Assembly: GCA_001769385.1 (NCBI GenBank)
Contig: MEPB01000052.1
Location: forward strand, 1-64,000
Length of the DNA stretch: 64,000 nucleotides
Direction of reading: 5' to 3'
Source: Bacteroidetes bacterium RIFCSPLOWO2_12_FULL_35_15
Lineage (GTDB): Bacteria; Bacteroidota; Bacteroidia; 2-12-FULL-35-15
The position numbers and the translations under genes are program-made. This document shows positions 30,984 to 40,414 of this stretch, one piece after another. Numbering within the stretch: the first letter of the stretch is position 1; the number at the start of each line of letters is the position of its first letter. The notes under the pieces were generated by a model. The model did not search any database and was not told the origin of the DNA. It saw only the letters and a list, made by a program, of their open reading frames with translations.

Positions 30984-31664
30984 TTATTTGATAACAAACC
31001 CAAGTGTTTTAAAATACTTTAATGGTAAGTTATGTGATCCAAACTGATTACATACAGCAACCTTCTTATCACCAACTTTAATCAAATCTTCCGGTTTAAG
31101 GAAATAACGATCTCTGTCTGCGCTGATTTTTTTTGCCTTGCTTACTTCTTGAATCATGCCATAACGTGGTTGCAGTTCGTCAGGGAATACTTCTTTTAGT
31201 TTTGTAAATGTTGTTTTAGGGTTATCTAACATATACTTCTGTACAACTGCTAATACCAATCGCCCCTTTCCATAAAGTTCACCATTGAATTTCAATTTGG
31301 ATGTGTCTCTTCCTTCGGTTTTAAGAGCTACTTCATCTTCTACAACTTTTTTTGTAATTGCGGTTTTAGCAGACTTTTTACCGGATACTTTATTCTCTTC
31401 TACATTAGTCACAGCTTTAGTAGGTGTTTTTACATGCGCGTAAGTGTTTCCTTCAACATTAGCAAAAGTATAAATAGGTGGATCGATCTCTGCATTAATG
31501 GTGATCAAGTTTTTTTCAGCTAAAGCTTTCACTGTTCTTAAAACGAGCAATTTATTTAGCTGCGTTCCCGTAGAAATAATATCTGCGCTACCACCAAATT
31601 TTTCAATGAAGTCGAGAACGGTTTGTTGTGTCTCAGTTAATTTTTTTGTTTCTGTTGTTTTCAT
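30984..31664 (-). CDS. Winged-helix-like hypothetical protein
   Basis: N-terminal 'ETQQTVLDFIEKFGGSADIISTGTQLNKLLVLRTVKALAEKNLI'; C-terminal 'KVGDKKVAVCNQFGSHNLPLKYFKTLGFVI'. Confidence 0.65.
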   Translation of the reverse strand: MKTTETKKLTETQQTVLDFIEKFGGSADIISTGTQLNKLLVLRTVKALAEKNLITINAEIDPPIYTFANVEGNTYAHVKTPTKAVTNVEENKVSGKKSAKTAITKKVVEDEVALKTEGRDTSKLKFNGELYGKGRLVLAVVQKYMLDNPKTTFTKLKEVFPDELQPRYGMIQEVSKAKKISADRDRYFLKPEDLIKVGDKKVAVCNQFGSHNLPLKYFKTLGFVIK

Positions 31665-31784
31665 TTTTTAATGTTTTTAATTTTTATTTACCCTCTGTAA
31701 AGCATGAGTAATGAGCTTTATAGGGCTAAAGTACCTACTTCCATTTACCCTTGACAATATTTTGGAGCGTTTATTTAACTGTAT

Positions 31785-31988
31785 TTACTGTCGTTTCCGA
31801 GATGATGACCTATTCATCATTTCAATTTTTAGTTCTGTAATCCTGAATTGTATTGTAATACAAATTTCATAATCTTCGGTAAACAATTTGTTGGCAAGAA
31901 GTTCCTGAAGAACAGCCAATTCAACTTTAGGGGAAAGTTTCACAGCAGGTTGTTGTAGGTCGAAAAGTTTATGCGGAAATGAATTCAT
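31785..31988 (-). CDS. Small hypothetical protein
   Basis: 67-aa ORF in a run of minus-strand accessory ORFs. Confidence 0.4.
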   Translation of the reverse strand: MNSFPHKLFDLQQPAVKLSPKVELAVLQELLANKLFTEDYEICITIQFRITELKIEMMNRSSSRKRQ

Positions 31989-32036
31989 TTGATTAATGTT
32001 TTGTGAATTTATTCAATTACAAAATGAGGGAAATGT

Positions 32037-32246
32037 TTATTTTTTCAGATAATCTGAGAATGAATACTCGATACTTATTATAAGATTAATAACCTCTCCT
32101 TCAATGGCACACTCTGTATCAATGTAGGAGGTTTCATATTTGAATACACCTTGCGCTTCACCAATATATTCAAGCTTTACTTGCTGATCTTGAGAAAACT
32201 TTATAATGAAATCTTTCGGGATTATTGTCTCTTTATGTTGTTCCAT
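32037..32246 (-). CDS. Small hypothetical protein
   Basis: 69-aa ORF. Confidence 0.5.
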   Translation of the reverse strand: MEQHKETIIPKDFIIKFSQDQQVKLEYIGEAQGVFKYETSYIDTECAIEGEVINLIISIEYSFSDYLKK

Positions 32247-32267
32247 TGTTGTGTTTTGTGATTTTAT

Positions 32268-32510
32268 TTAAGGCGAAGGATGTTGTTTGCCATAATATTT
32301 TTGATAAAGCGTTTCCTTTATTCTTTGTATGTCAGTTAATGGAGATACTTCTACTACTACGATAAGCTTTTGAACTTCATCTGTTTCAAGATCATAATAA
32401 TGGCGAATTGCTCGAAACTTTGCAACACCGTTTTCTTCATTTACTTTTTCCAGGACAATATTATCATTGTCGTCAAATTCCATTTTAAAATACTTTTCAT
32501 CAGATTTCAT
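32268..32510 (-). CDS. Small hypothetical protein
   Basis: 80-aa ORF, similar layout to 32037-32246. Confidence 0.5.
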   Translation of the reverse strand: MKSDEKYFKMEFDDNDNIVLEKVNEENGVAKFRAIRHYYDLETDEVQKLIVVVEVSPLTDIQRIKETLYQKYYGKQHPSP

Positions 32511-32524
32511 TTTACTTTTTCATT

Positions 32525-33016
32525 TTATTTTTTTTCCCCATGAACCATCAACCACAAGTAGTTATTAAAAAACTCCTCCTTTGTTCTTTCATACCATTCC
32601 TTATGTTTAGTGTAATTGCCTGTTAACGCTTCTAACGCTTCAATTGAATTCATTTGAGGAGCATTCAGATTGTGTCTAATTAATTCTAAATTGTTTGCTA
32701 CAAACAATTCATATTTTTCAGGACTTTCATATTCATGCAAAGGCATTGAATCAATAGGTTCAGGGAATTCTTTAGGATATTCACCAACAACGATGTTGTT
32801 CACTTTTATTCCTTTATAATCAGCTGGAATTAATCTGTTATCAAAAATGAATGGATGTTTGATATTAATATGTAGCAACGGTTTGTCAAAGACCTTTATT
32901 TCTTCACTATTAATTGATTCAGTGAATTCATCAATTGTTATTTCAGCCCCTAATTTTATTAGTTGTTGATGTTCCTTGATGAATTTTATTAGAATACTGT
33001 TTTTTCGATTTCCCAT
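32525..33016 (-). CDS. Hypothetical protein
   Basis: 163-aa ORF. Confidence 0.6.
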   Translation of the reverse strand: MGNRKNSILIKFIKEHQQLIKLGAEITIDEFTESINSEEIKVFDKPLLHINIKHPFIFDNRLIPADYKGIKVNNIVVGEYPKEFPEPIDSMPLHEYESPEKYELFVANNLELIRHNLNAPQMNSIEALEALTGNYTKHKEWYERTKEEFFNNYLWLMVHGEKK

Positions 33017-33110
33017 GATTCTATTTATATATCTATGGAAAGATCTCTTTCCAGAGTTTTTTCCATAATATTTTAAAAATTATTTTTAGCCATAATAACA
33101 TTTCAAAACA

Positions 33111-33323
33111 GTGAAGGAAGGATTGAAACGCAAAAATCCGCGTCAGCTAAAAGTGTACAAAAGGTATTTGAAAAGGAGCAATAACAAGGATGCTGTTGTT
33201 CCAGAAATCAGATTAATAGGACTGTGGTTACAACAAAAGGAATTAGGATTTTATCCCGGTCAATCAATTAGTATAGCTATTGAATCAAACAAATTAATAA
33301 TTACCTTGGTGAATAAGGAATAG
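33111..33323 (+). CDS. SymE-like toxin family protein
   Basis: 'RQLKVYKRY...AVVPEIRLIGLWLQQKELGFYPGQSISIAIESNKLIITL' matches SymE pattern. Confidence 0.75.
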   Translation: MKEGLKRKNPRQLKVYKRYLKRSNNKDAVVPEIRLIGLWLQQKELGFYPGQSISIAIESNKLIITLVNKE

Positions 33324-33324
33324 G

Positions 33325-33615
33325 TCAATAATAACCTTGCTTATCAAGTATTCTTTGTTTCATTTCCTTAACTTCGCTTTTGGTAAATCCATGAGCAAAA
33401 ATTAATCCATCCCCGGTTGATTCTATCGATATTGAAGAATAGCCAATCAAAGGGCATTGAATATCAACGCAAGCAATACGTTTAAAGGGAATAGTTTTTT
33501 CTTCTCCACGAAAGAATCCGGGTATATGAACTGTTACCCCCATGTTGTCTATGGTAATCCTACAGGGGAACAACTTATTCCCATCCGATAAACGTGCAGC
33601 AGTGTATGTACTCAT
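33325..33615 (-). CDS. Small hypothetical protein (PH-like?)
   Basis: 96-aa ORF. Confidence 0.5.
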   Translation of the reverse strand: MSTYTAARLSDGNKLFPCRITIDNMGVTVHIPGFFRGEEKTIPFKRIACVDIQCPLIGYSSISIESTGDGLIFAHGFTKSEVKEMKQRILDKQGYY

Positions 33616-33626
33616 TAAGAGTTATT

Positions 33627-33821
33627 TTATTTTAAGTATTCTAATTTGTCTCCACATTTGCTACAGCGTTTTGTTGAAACACCTAAATTTACTAATACGG
33701 TGTTTCCCGTATCACAATTGTTGCATATAACTCCACAGCTTGGACACCTATACCAAGGTTCAACAAAACCACCGAATAATCCTTTTTCTTTTCCGCATTT
33801 TGCACATTTAAATTTTGCCAT
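33627..33821 (-). CDS. Zinc-ribbon protein
   Basis: Four CxxC pairs: CAKC, CPSC, CNNC, CSKC. Confidence 0.65.
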   Translation of the reverse strand: MAKFKCAKCGKEKGLFGGFVEPWYRCPSCGVICNNCDTGNTVLVNLGVSTKRCSKCGDKLEYLK

Positions 33822-33987
33822 TTGTTTAAAGTTTTAAGTGTTGATAATTGTAAAAATAGAATGTTATAAATTTTGGAAAAAACTTCGACACCATAAATTT
33901 CTTTTGCAGTCATTCGTTTCATTTATTTTATTTCATTCATATTTTCCATACTGCATTTCGATGGATATTGCTGAATAATTTTATAGC

Positions 33988-34536
33988 ATGTTATCTGAGA
34001 TCGTTAAAAAGAAAATTGAGGTGAAAGCCGGTATTCGTGTTCGTTATTCACGGGACTGTGAAATACTTGCAGAGAAAATATATGAAGAATGTAAATGCAA
34101 ATTAAGTGCATCTACTTTAAGGCGATTGTTTGGATTTGTAAATGGGACGAAAGTAGTTAGAGGTCATACCTTGGATGTCATCAGCAACTACTTAGGTTAT
34201 CAAACATGGGATGATCTTATTCAACCATTGGATAAAAGTTCAAAATTAAAATCAAAACAAATCACGGAACTAAAAACAAGTAATCTTAAACAAGGCGATA
34301 AGTATCAATATTTTTACAAGCCGGAAGCAGAAGTAATTATTGAGTATATCGGGAAATCAACATTTAGAGTTATTTCAGCTAAGCAAAGTCAGCTTAGAGC
34401 CAAAGATGTTTTTAGGGCAAACATATTGACACTTCACCATCCAATTTTTATTTTAGAAGTAGAACGTGAAGGTGAATCATTGGAAAAGATCATTGAAGCT
34501 AAAGTGAGTGGGATTACATCAATTAAAAAACTATGA
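33988..34536 (+). CDS. Hypothetical, HTH-like N-terminus
   Basis: 'KLSASTLRRLFGFVNGTKVVRGHTLDVISNYLGYQTWDDLI'. Confidence 0.65.
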   Translation: MLSEIVKKKIEVKAGIRVRYSRDCEILAEKIYEECKCKLSASTLRRLFGFVNGTKVVRGHTLDVISNYLGYQTWDDLIQPLDKSSKLKSKQITELKTSNLKQGDKYQYFYKPEAEVIIEYIGKSTFRVISAKQSQLRAKDVFRANILTLHHPIFILEVEREGESLEKIIEAKVSGITSIKKL

Positions 34537-34570
34537 TTTTAAATTATTACCAACTAATACATAAATAAAC

Positions 34571-34978
34571 ATGAAAACAATAATCAAAACAATCTGCTTG
34601 TGTAGCTTTCTAATGTTGAATAGCCTTTATGCACAACAAAAACCATCGTATAAGGTTATTAAAGAAGAAAAATTGAGTGATAAGGATCACGATAAAACCA
34701 TGTATAAAATAACTTTTAAGGAAGGAAAGGATGGGAAGCTATGCCAAGATCCTAACGGTAAATGGTGGGTTCATTTTGTTATTGGAAAAGATAAAGGCCC
34801 TTTTTCAAAGGAAGAAGCATTATCTGAATTACATAGAATCGCTGTTGAAGGTGGAGCTGCTGCCGGGCAAGTTGGTGCGGGTGTTGCAGGTGGCTTAACG
34901 AAGAAAAAAATATTAGTTGATAAAAACGGTAATAAATATTACTTAGATAAGCAGGGTAAAAAGGTATATGTAAAGTAA
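34571..34978 (+). CDS. Secreted hypothetical protein
   Basis: N-terminal signal peptide 'TIIKTICLCSFLMLNSLYAQQ'. Confidence 0.65.
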   Translation: MKTIIKTICLCSFLMLNSLYAQQKPSYKVIKEEKLSDKDHDKTMYKITFKEGKDGKLCQDPNGKWWVHFVIGKDKGPFSKEEALSELHRIAVEGGAAAGQVGAGVAGGLTKKKILVDKNGNKYYLDKQGKKVYVK

Positions 34979-35114
34979 CTCTCCTGATGATTTCGGAGCA
35001 CTTTGTATAACAATACACACATATAACCACTCGAATTCTCAATCATAAGACAAATGGTGCTGTAAGCGAAAATCAGGCTTATCGTGGTTCTATTAAAAAA
35101 ATCTTAATACTTTT

Positions 35115-35135
35115 GTTGCAGTAATGTTGCAGTAG
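35115..35135 (+). repeat. Right subterminal direct repeat GTTGCAGTAATGTTGCAGTAG
   Basis: Exact match to 8200-8220. Confidence 0.9.
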
Positions 35136-35186
35136 AAACCTGCATCATCGTTTAAGATATTGAAAATTAGCTCGTTAAGAGACAGC

Positions 35187-35208
35187 GTTCGATTCTGGGC
35201 GAAATCAC
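35187..35208 (+). repeat. attR core
   Basis: Exact 22-bp copy of tRNA-Arg 3' end. Confidence 0.92.
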
Positions 35209-35235
35209 TAAAAAAAACAGCATCATTTTAATTTC

Positions 35236-37647
35236 ATGCAAACATCATTAAATACCTCTACTACATCAACATGTTATCACTGCGGAGAAAACTGCAAAAA
35301 TGAAGAAATAAGTATTGAGAATAAAAAATTCTGCTGCGATGGCTGCAAACTGGTATATGAAATATTAAATGAGAATGATCTTTGCAAATATTACGATATC
35401 ACAAAAACGCCCGGAATTACTGTTAAAGGAAAATTTATTTCAGAAAAATTTGCTTACCTCGATGATGAAAAAGTAAAACAAAAACTTATTTCATTTACAA
35501 ATGGAGATCAAACCAATGTGACTTTTTATCTGCCTCAGATGCATTGCAGTTCTTGTATCTGGTTACTTGAAAATTTAAATCGGATAAATGCTGATATCGT
35601 TCGCTCCCAAGTTGATTTTCCACGCAAAGAAGTAAGTATATTTTTTAATGAAGGGAAAACAACGCTTCGTAAAATTGTTGAACTGCTCACATTTATTGGT
35701 TATGAACCTCAGATCAGTTTGAGTGATCTGGAAACAAAAAAAGAAATAAAGCATAATCGCAAACAACTATTTAAAATTGGATTTGCCGGATTTTGTTTTG
35801 GAAACATCATGATGTTAAGCTTCCCTGATTATTTTTCATTCGGAATTATCGAAGAGCCGGGATTAAAACAATTCATGAGTTATCTTATTTTAGGTTTATC
35901 ACTTCCTGTCTTTTTTTACAGCGCATCCGAATTTTTTATTTCAGCCTGGAAAGGGATTCAACAGCGTTTTTTAAATATCGATGCACCCATTTCCTTTGCG
36001 ATTTTAGTGACTTTCGTTCGCAGTGTTTATGAAATAATAAGCAATACCGGTGCAGGTTATATGGATTCGATGAGTGGTATCGTGTTTTTTATGTTGATAG
36101 GAAGATTTTTTCAAAATCGTACCTATGATACCTTATCATTTGAACGCGATTACAAATCCTATTTCCCAATCGCTGTTACTGTCATTAAAAATAACGTGGA
36201 AAAAGCTACTCCGGTTTCAGATATTAAAGTGGGTGACCGGATCCTTATTCGTAATAATGAATTGATTCCTACGGATGCTATTCTTTTTCGTGGTGATGCA
36301 AGTATTGATTATAGTTTCGTTACGGGTGAATCAGCACCAAATCAAAAAGTAGTCGGGGAAATAGTTTATGCAGGAGGAAAACAAATTGGAAGCGCCATCG
36401 AATTAGAAGTTATAAAAGAAGTTTCTCAAAGTTATCTGACGCAATTATGGAATAATGATGCGTTCAAACAAAATGAAAAAGTGGATGTTTCATTTGTGAA
36501 TCAAACCGGAAAATATTTTACTGTTATACTTTTTGCATTAGCGATTGGAGGGTTTTTATTTTGGTTGCCAACAGATTTGCATCGTGCCTTAAATGCCTTA
36601 ACCGCAGTATTAATAGTTGCTTGCCCTTGTGCCTTATTACTTTCGTCCACTTTTACCAATGGAAACATGTTGCGCATTTTTGGCAGAAATAAATTTTATC
36701 TAAAAAACGCGGGTATCATTGAGAAGCTTGGAAACATTGATACCATTGTGTTTGATAAGACAGGAACCATTACTCAAAATAATGAATCTATTATTGAGTA
36801 TGATGGGAAAGCATTAAGTGCGGAAGAGCAACAATTGATCCGGTCATTGGTTGTTCAGTCGTCACACCCTTTAAGCAAACGTATTTTGGATCATTTGCCA
36901 CTTTCGAAAAAATTAGATGCCACTTATTTTAAAGAACACACCGGCAGAGGGATGGAAAGTATTATTGACGGTTTTAATTTAAAATTAGGTTCGTACGAAT
37001 TTATTTATGGAAAGCCAAATACGGAGCAAAAAGAAGCAACTTCCAGTGTGGTATATGTCATGATTGAAGGAAACATCTATGGCAACTACTTAATAAAAAA
37101 TCAATACCGGAATGGGTTTGTATCACTTGTAAGATCATTGGAGAGCGAATTTAAACTGGCTTTACTTTCGGGGGATAATGATTCGGAAAAAAAATACCTT
37201 TCAACAATATTCAGTAAAAATGCATCTCTTAATTTCAACCAATCACCGGGGAGTAAATTAAGTTTTATCAAAACATTGCAAGCCCAAAAACACAAAGTAC
37301 TGATGATCGGTGATGGTTTGAATGATGCGGGAGCATTGAAGCAAAGCGATGTAGGTATTGCTGTTTCGGATGATATAAATAATTTTTCACCATCCTGTGA
37401 TGCTATTCTGGATGGCTCACGTTTTAATGATCTTAAAAATTATATTGACTTTGCAAAAGCAGGAAAGAATATAATTATAGCCAGTTTTATTGTTTCCCTT
37501 TTATATAATGTTGTCGGACTTGGAATAGCTGTGAATGGAACGTTATCGCCTGTAATTGCAGCTATCTTAATGCCAATCAGCTCCATTACCATTGTCTTGT
37601 TTACAACAATGGCAAGCACTATTGTTGCAAAAAGAAAAGGGATGTAA
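35236..37647 (+). CDS. ccoI: Heavy-metal P-type ATPase, cbb3 oxidase-associated (CcoI/FixI)
   Basis: 'MHCSSCIWLLENL', 'ACPCALLLSS', 'DKTGTIT', 'MIGDGLNDAGAL'. Confidence 0.92.
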   Translation: MQTSLNTSTTSTCYHCGENCKNEEISIENKKFCCDGCKLVYEILNENDLCKYYDITKTPGITVKGKFISEKFAYLDDEKVKQKLISFTNGDQTNVTFYLPQMHCSSCIWLLENLNRINADIVRSQVDFPRKEVSIFFNEGKTTLRKIVELLTFIGYEPQISLSDLETKKEIKHNRKQLFKIGFAGFCFGNIMMLSFPDYFSFGIIEEPGLKQFMSYLILGLSLPVFFYSASEFFISAWKGIQQRFLNIDAPISFAILVTFVRSVYEIISNTGAGYMDSMSGIVFFMLIGRFFQNRTYDTLSFERDYKSYFPIAVTVIKNNVEKATPVSDIKVGDRILIRNNELIPTDAILFRGDASIDYSFVTGESAPNQKVVGEIVYAGGKQIGSAIELEVIKEVSQSYLTQLWNNDAFKQNEKVDVSFVNQTGKYFTVILFALAIGGFLFWLPTDLHRALNALTAVLIVACPCALLLSSTFTNGNMLRIFGRNKFYLKNAGIIEKLGNIDTIVFDKTGTITQNNESIIEYDGKALSAEEQQLIRSLVVQSSHPLSKRILDHLPLSKKLDATYFKEHTGRGMESIIDGFNLKLGSYEFIYGKPNTEQKEATSSVVYVMIEGNIYGNYLIKNQYRNGFVSLVRSLESEFKLALLSGDNDSEKKYLSTIFSKNASLNFNQSPGSKLSFIKTLQAQKHKVLMIGDGLNDAGALKQSDVGIAVSDDINNFSPSCDAILDGSRFNDLKNYIDFAKAGKNIIIASFIVSLLYNVVGLGIAVNGTLSPVIAAILMPISSITIVLFTTMASTIVAKRKGM

Positions 37648-37664
37648 ATGAATTACATCCCTTT
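37636..37664. terminator. Bidirectional hairpin between convergent genes
   Basis: AAAGGGATGTAA / TTACATCCCTTT 12-bp stem overlapping the ccoI stop. Confidence 0.65.
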
Positions 37665-37686
37665 CAAAATAATTTTATATCCGATT

Positions 37687-38745
37687 TTAATTCTTCATTT
37701 TAGCAAGTTTTTCGCTATTAATAATAGTGATGGTTCCTGCGTGAATTTCAATTAATTTTTCATCTTTAAAATCACTAAGCATCCTGATCGCAGTTTCGGA
37801 AGACGTTCCTGCCATGTTTGCAAGATCTTCGCGTGAAACAGCCATTGTGAAGTTTTGAGTCTCATCTTTTTGATAACGGTTTTTTAGCGTTATCAAAGCT
37901 TCTGCAATACGTTTACGAACAGAGTTGTATGCTAAATTTAATAAGGTTTCTTCTTTTTCAGCTAAATTATTAGAAAGCATTTTTATGAATTTTTTCGACA
38001 CTTCACTGTTTTTATAAATGAGTGCAAAAAAATCATCTTTTGGAACCAAACACGTTTCGGTTTCCTCTAATGCACTGGCAGATTCATTGTATCTGTCTTC
38101 TTCCAATAAGCAGTGGTAACCAACAAAGTCGCCATCTTTATATAATCCGGTAATAAATTCCTTGCCGTCACTATTTGTTTTAAAAGTTTTTACTTTTCCT
38201 TTATTGATGAAGTATAAACCATTCGGAAAATTCCCTTCAGAAAAAATAACATCTTTCTTCTTATAGGTTTTTATTTTTCTATCGTTGGATAATTTTGCAA
38301 GGTCTTCGATGTTTTTAACTTCCGAAAAGAAATCATCTAAGCCTTCTATGTTTTTAGAAAATTCTGTTCTTAAAATTTCACTCTTTTTTAATCTGCTTTT
38401 AATAGCATTCAATAATTCTACATCATCAAAAGGCTTAGTAATATAATCATCAGCTCCTAGTTCCATTCCTTTCCTAAGGTCGGAGCGTTCAGCTTTTGCT
38501 GTTAAAAAAATAAAAGGAATACTGGCAGTGGCAGTATCTTTACTTAATGCGGTTAATACTCCGTAGCCATCCATTACGGGCATCATTACATCGCAAATGA
38601 TCAGATCAATTTTATTGTTCTGTGCTATTTCTACACCTTCTTTTCCATTTTTTGCAGTAAGCACTTTGTATTTTTCGAACTCAAGAATTTCGGTTGTGTT
38701 TTCACGCATTTCAGCGTTGTCTTCAATTAAAAGAATTGTTTTCAT
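37687..38745 (-). CDS. Response regulator receiver fused to cNMP-binding/CRP-type HTH
   Basis: Receiver 'IEDNAEM...LIICDVMMPVMDGYGVL...LTAKAE..YITKPF' plus 'FSEGNFPNGLYFINKGKVKTFKTNSDGKEFITGLYKDGDFVGY' and HTH 'VSREDLANMAGTSSETAIRMLSDFKDEKLIEI'. Confidence 0.92.
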   Translation of the reverse strand: MKTILLIEDNAEMRENTTEILEFEKYKVLTAKNGKEGVEIAQNNKIDLIICDVMMPVMDGYGVLTALSKDTATASIPFIFLTAKAERSDLRKGMELGADDYITKPFDDVELLNAIKSRLKKSEILRTEFSKNIEGLDDFFSEVKNIEDLAKLSNDRKIKTYKKKDVIFSEGNFPNGLYFINKGKVKTFKTNSDGKEFITGLYKDGDFVGYHCLLEEDRYNESASALEETETCLVPKDDFFALIYKNSEVSKKFIKMLSNNLAEKEETLLNLAYNSVRKRIAEALITLKNRYQKDETQNFTMAVSREDLANMAGTSSETAIRMLSDFKDEKLIEIHAGTITIINSEKLAKMKN

Positions 38746-38826
38746 AGGTAAATTATTAATTTTTTTTGGCTTTTTTGAATTTCAAAAATTTCGTTTTTAC
38801 TTCGTTTTCAATTTGAGATATAGTTT

Positions 38827-40014
38827 TTATTGTACTGGAAATTTAATAATAAATGTTGTTCCTTTATTTAATTTACTTTCAAAATCAATTGTTCCACGCA
38901 TCAGTTCCACATACTTGGTGACAATATTCAACCCTAATCCTGTCCCTTGTATATTTACAACGTTTTGCCCTCTGAAAAACCGTTCAAATAAATGTTGCTG
39001 ATCTTCTTTGGCGATACCCATTCCATGATCTTTCACAGTAATGATTATTTCGTTTTTTTCTATCTTAGTATTTATTTCAATAGCATCTCCTTCTGACGAA
39101 AATTTTATAGCATTGGATAATAAGTTTATTAAAATATTTTTTAAAAGCTTATTGTCTAAAAATACCATTTTCTCATCACCCGAATGATTGAATTTTATTA
39201 GTTGACCAGGTTTGGCAACGGGCATCATTTCCTGTATGACTTCATTTCCGAAATTAGTGATATCAAAAAAAGCCGGATTTGCCTGAACCATTCCTTCTTC
39301 CAGTTTTCCGAGTGATAATAAGTCATTTAATATTTCTGTCAAATGAAGGACCATTGATTTTATTCGCATTATATGCTTTTGACGCTTGTCTCCTGATTCG
39401 GGAGCATTGTATTTTGCAATAAGTGCAACAGACGAAAGTATAGTGCTTAAAGGTGTTCTGAATTCATGCGATGCCATGGAAACAAACCGGCTTTTTAGAT
39501 CATTTAGTTCTTTTTCTTTAGCCAATGCTGCATTCATTTCATCTTGTGTACGCTCTAATTCTGCAATAGCTTCCCGTAACATCAAGGTTCTGTCTTCAAC
39601 ACGTTTTTCAAGTTCTGAAGAATATGATTTTAATTTTATTTCTGCTTGTTTTCGTTCTGTGATATCAATAATAAAGGCGATAACATTTATTTCTCCTTCT
39701 ACCTCGTAATTGCTTAAACTGATTTCAATTGGAAATTCGACACCATTTTTTTTTCGTGCATAGAGATCCATGTTTTTACCCATAGCTCTTGGATAGGGAG
39801 CATCCACGTAATTTTGACGATGATGATGATGTTTTTCTTTATGACGGTTCGGCACAAGGAGTTCAATTTGTTCGCCAACAAGTTCGCTGGGTTGATAACC
39901 AAAAAGTTTTTCAGCACTTGGGTTTATCCTTATTATTTTGCCTTTGCTATCAGCAATTAAAATACCTTCCGTTGCATATTTGAATAAAGCATAAAGGCCA
40001 TCTTTACTATCCAT
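38827..40014 (-). CDS. PAS domain sensor histidine kinase
   Basis: PAS 'GYQPSELVGEQIELLVPNRHKEKHHHHR', H-box 'SMASHEFRTPLSTILS', ATPase 'GTGLGLNIV'. Confidence 0.93.
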   Translation of the reverse strand: MDSKDGLYALFKYATEGILIADSKGKIIRINPSAEKLFGYQPSELVGEQIELLVPNRHKEKHHHHRQNYVDAPYPRAMGKNMDLYARKKNGVEFPIEISLSNYEVEGEINVIAFIIDITERKQAEIKLKSYSSELEKRVEDRTLMLREAIAELERTQDEMNAALAKEKELNDLKSRFVSMASHEFRTPLSTILSSVALIAKYNAPESGDKRQKHIMRIKSMVLHLTEILNDLLSLGKLEEGMVQANPAFFDITNFGNEVIQEMMPVAKPGQLIKFNHSGDEKMVFLDNKLLKNILINLLSNAIKFSSEGDAIEINTKIEKNEIIITVKDHGMGIAKEDQQHLFERFFRGQNVVNIQGTGLGLNIVTKYVELMRGTIDFESKLNKGTTFIIKFPVQ

Positions 40015-40121
40015 GATTATTCTGTGTCTCTTGTTTTATCCTGTTTTTCAAGAGTGTAAAATTAGTTAATGTTTTATGAAAAAAAAATTTCGTAGTGTAC
40101 TATATTTATTTTGTTTTTAAA

Positions 40122-40135
40122 ATGATTTTTATCAC
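40122..40135. promoter_or_regulatory. FNR-like half-degenerate palindrome ATGAT-TTTT-ATCAC
   Basis: One mismatch from ATGAT-N4-ATCAT; 108 bp upstream of the kinase start. Confidence 0.4.
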
Positions 40136-40345
40136 TCATTGTAGTGTTATAAGTTATATGTATATATAAGGATTGAATCTTCTTTTATATCTTATTTTAT
40201 TTTTATCACCATTTATCATCAAAAAGTAGTAACATAAAGAAAAACAGATAGTAACAGATGAAATATGATTAAAAGCATAAAAAGCATGTAAATATATGGA
40301 TAAGAATTAAATAAACAAAAATGAATAAAAATGTCACTTTAATAC

Positions 40346-40359
40346 ATGATATATATCAT
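40346..40359. promoter_or_regulatory. FNR-like palindrome ATGAT-ATAT-ATCAT upstream of cox operon
   Basis: Perfect 14-bp palindrome, ~55 bp upstream of 40415. Confidence 0.5.
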
Positions 40360-40414
40360 ATAATTATTAATTTTGTGACATCTAAAAAAAATCTGATTAA
40401 TCAAATACAATCCA

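Larger units (their letters stand above)
8079..35208. mobile_element. ~27 kb integrative element inserted in the 3' end of tRNA-Arg
   Basis: 22-bp direct repeat GTTCGATTCTGGGCGAAATCAC at 8079-8100 (in tRNA) and 35187-35208; integrase adjacent to the left repeat; backbone genes on both sides. Confidence 0.93.

Noticed and set aside
31781-31796. CTGTATTTACTGT resembling the CAGTA motif in reverse
   Set aside because: Spacing and sequence differ from the four CAGTA-N6-CAGTA sites; probably chance in AT-rich DNA.
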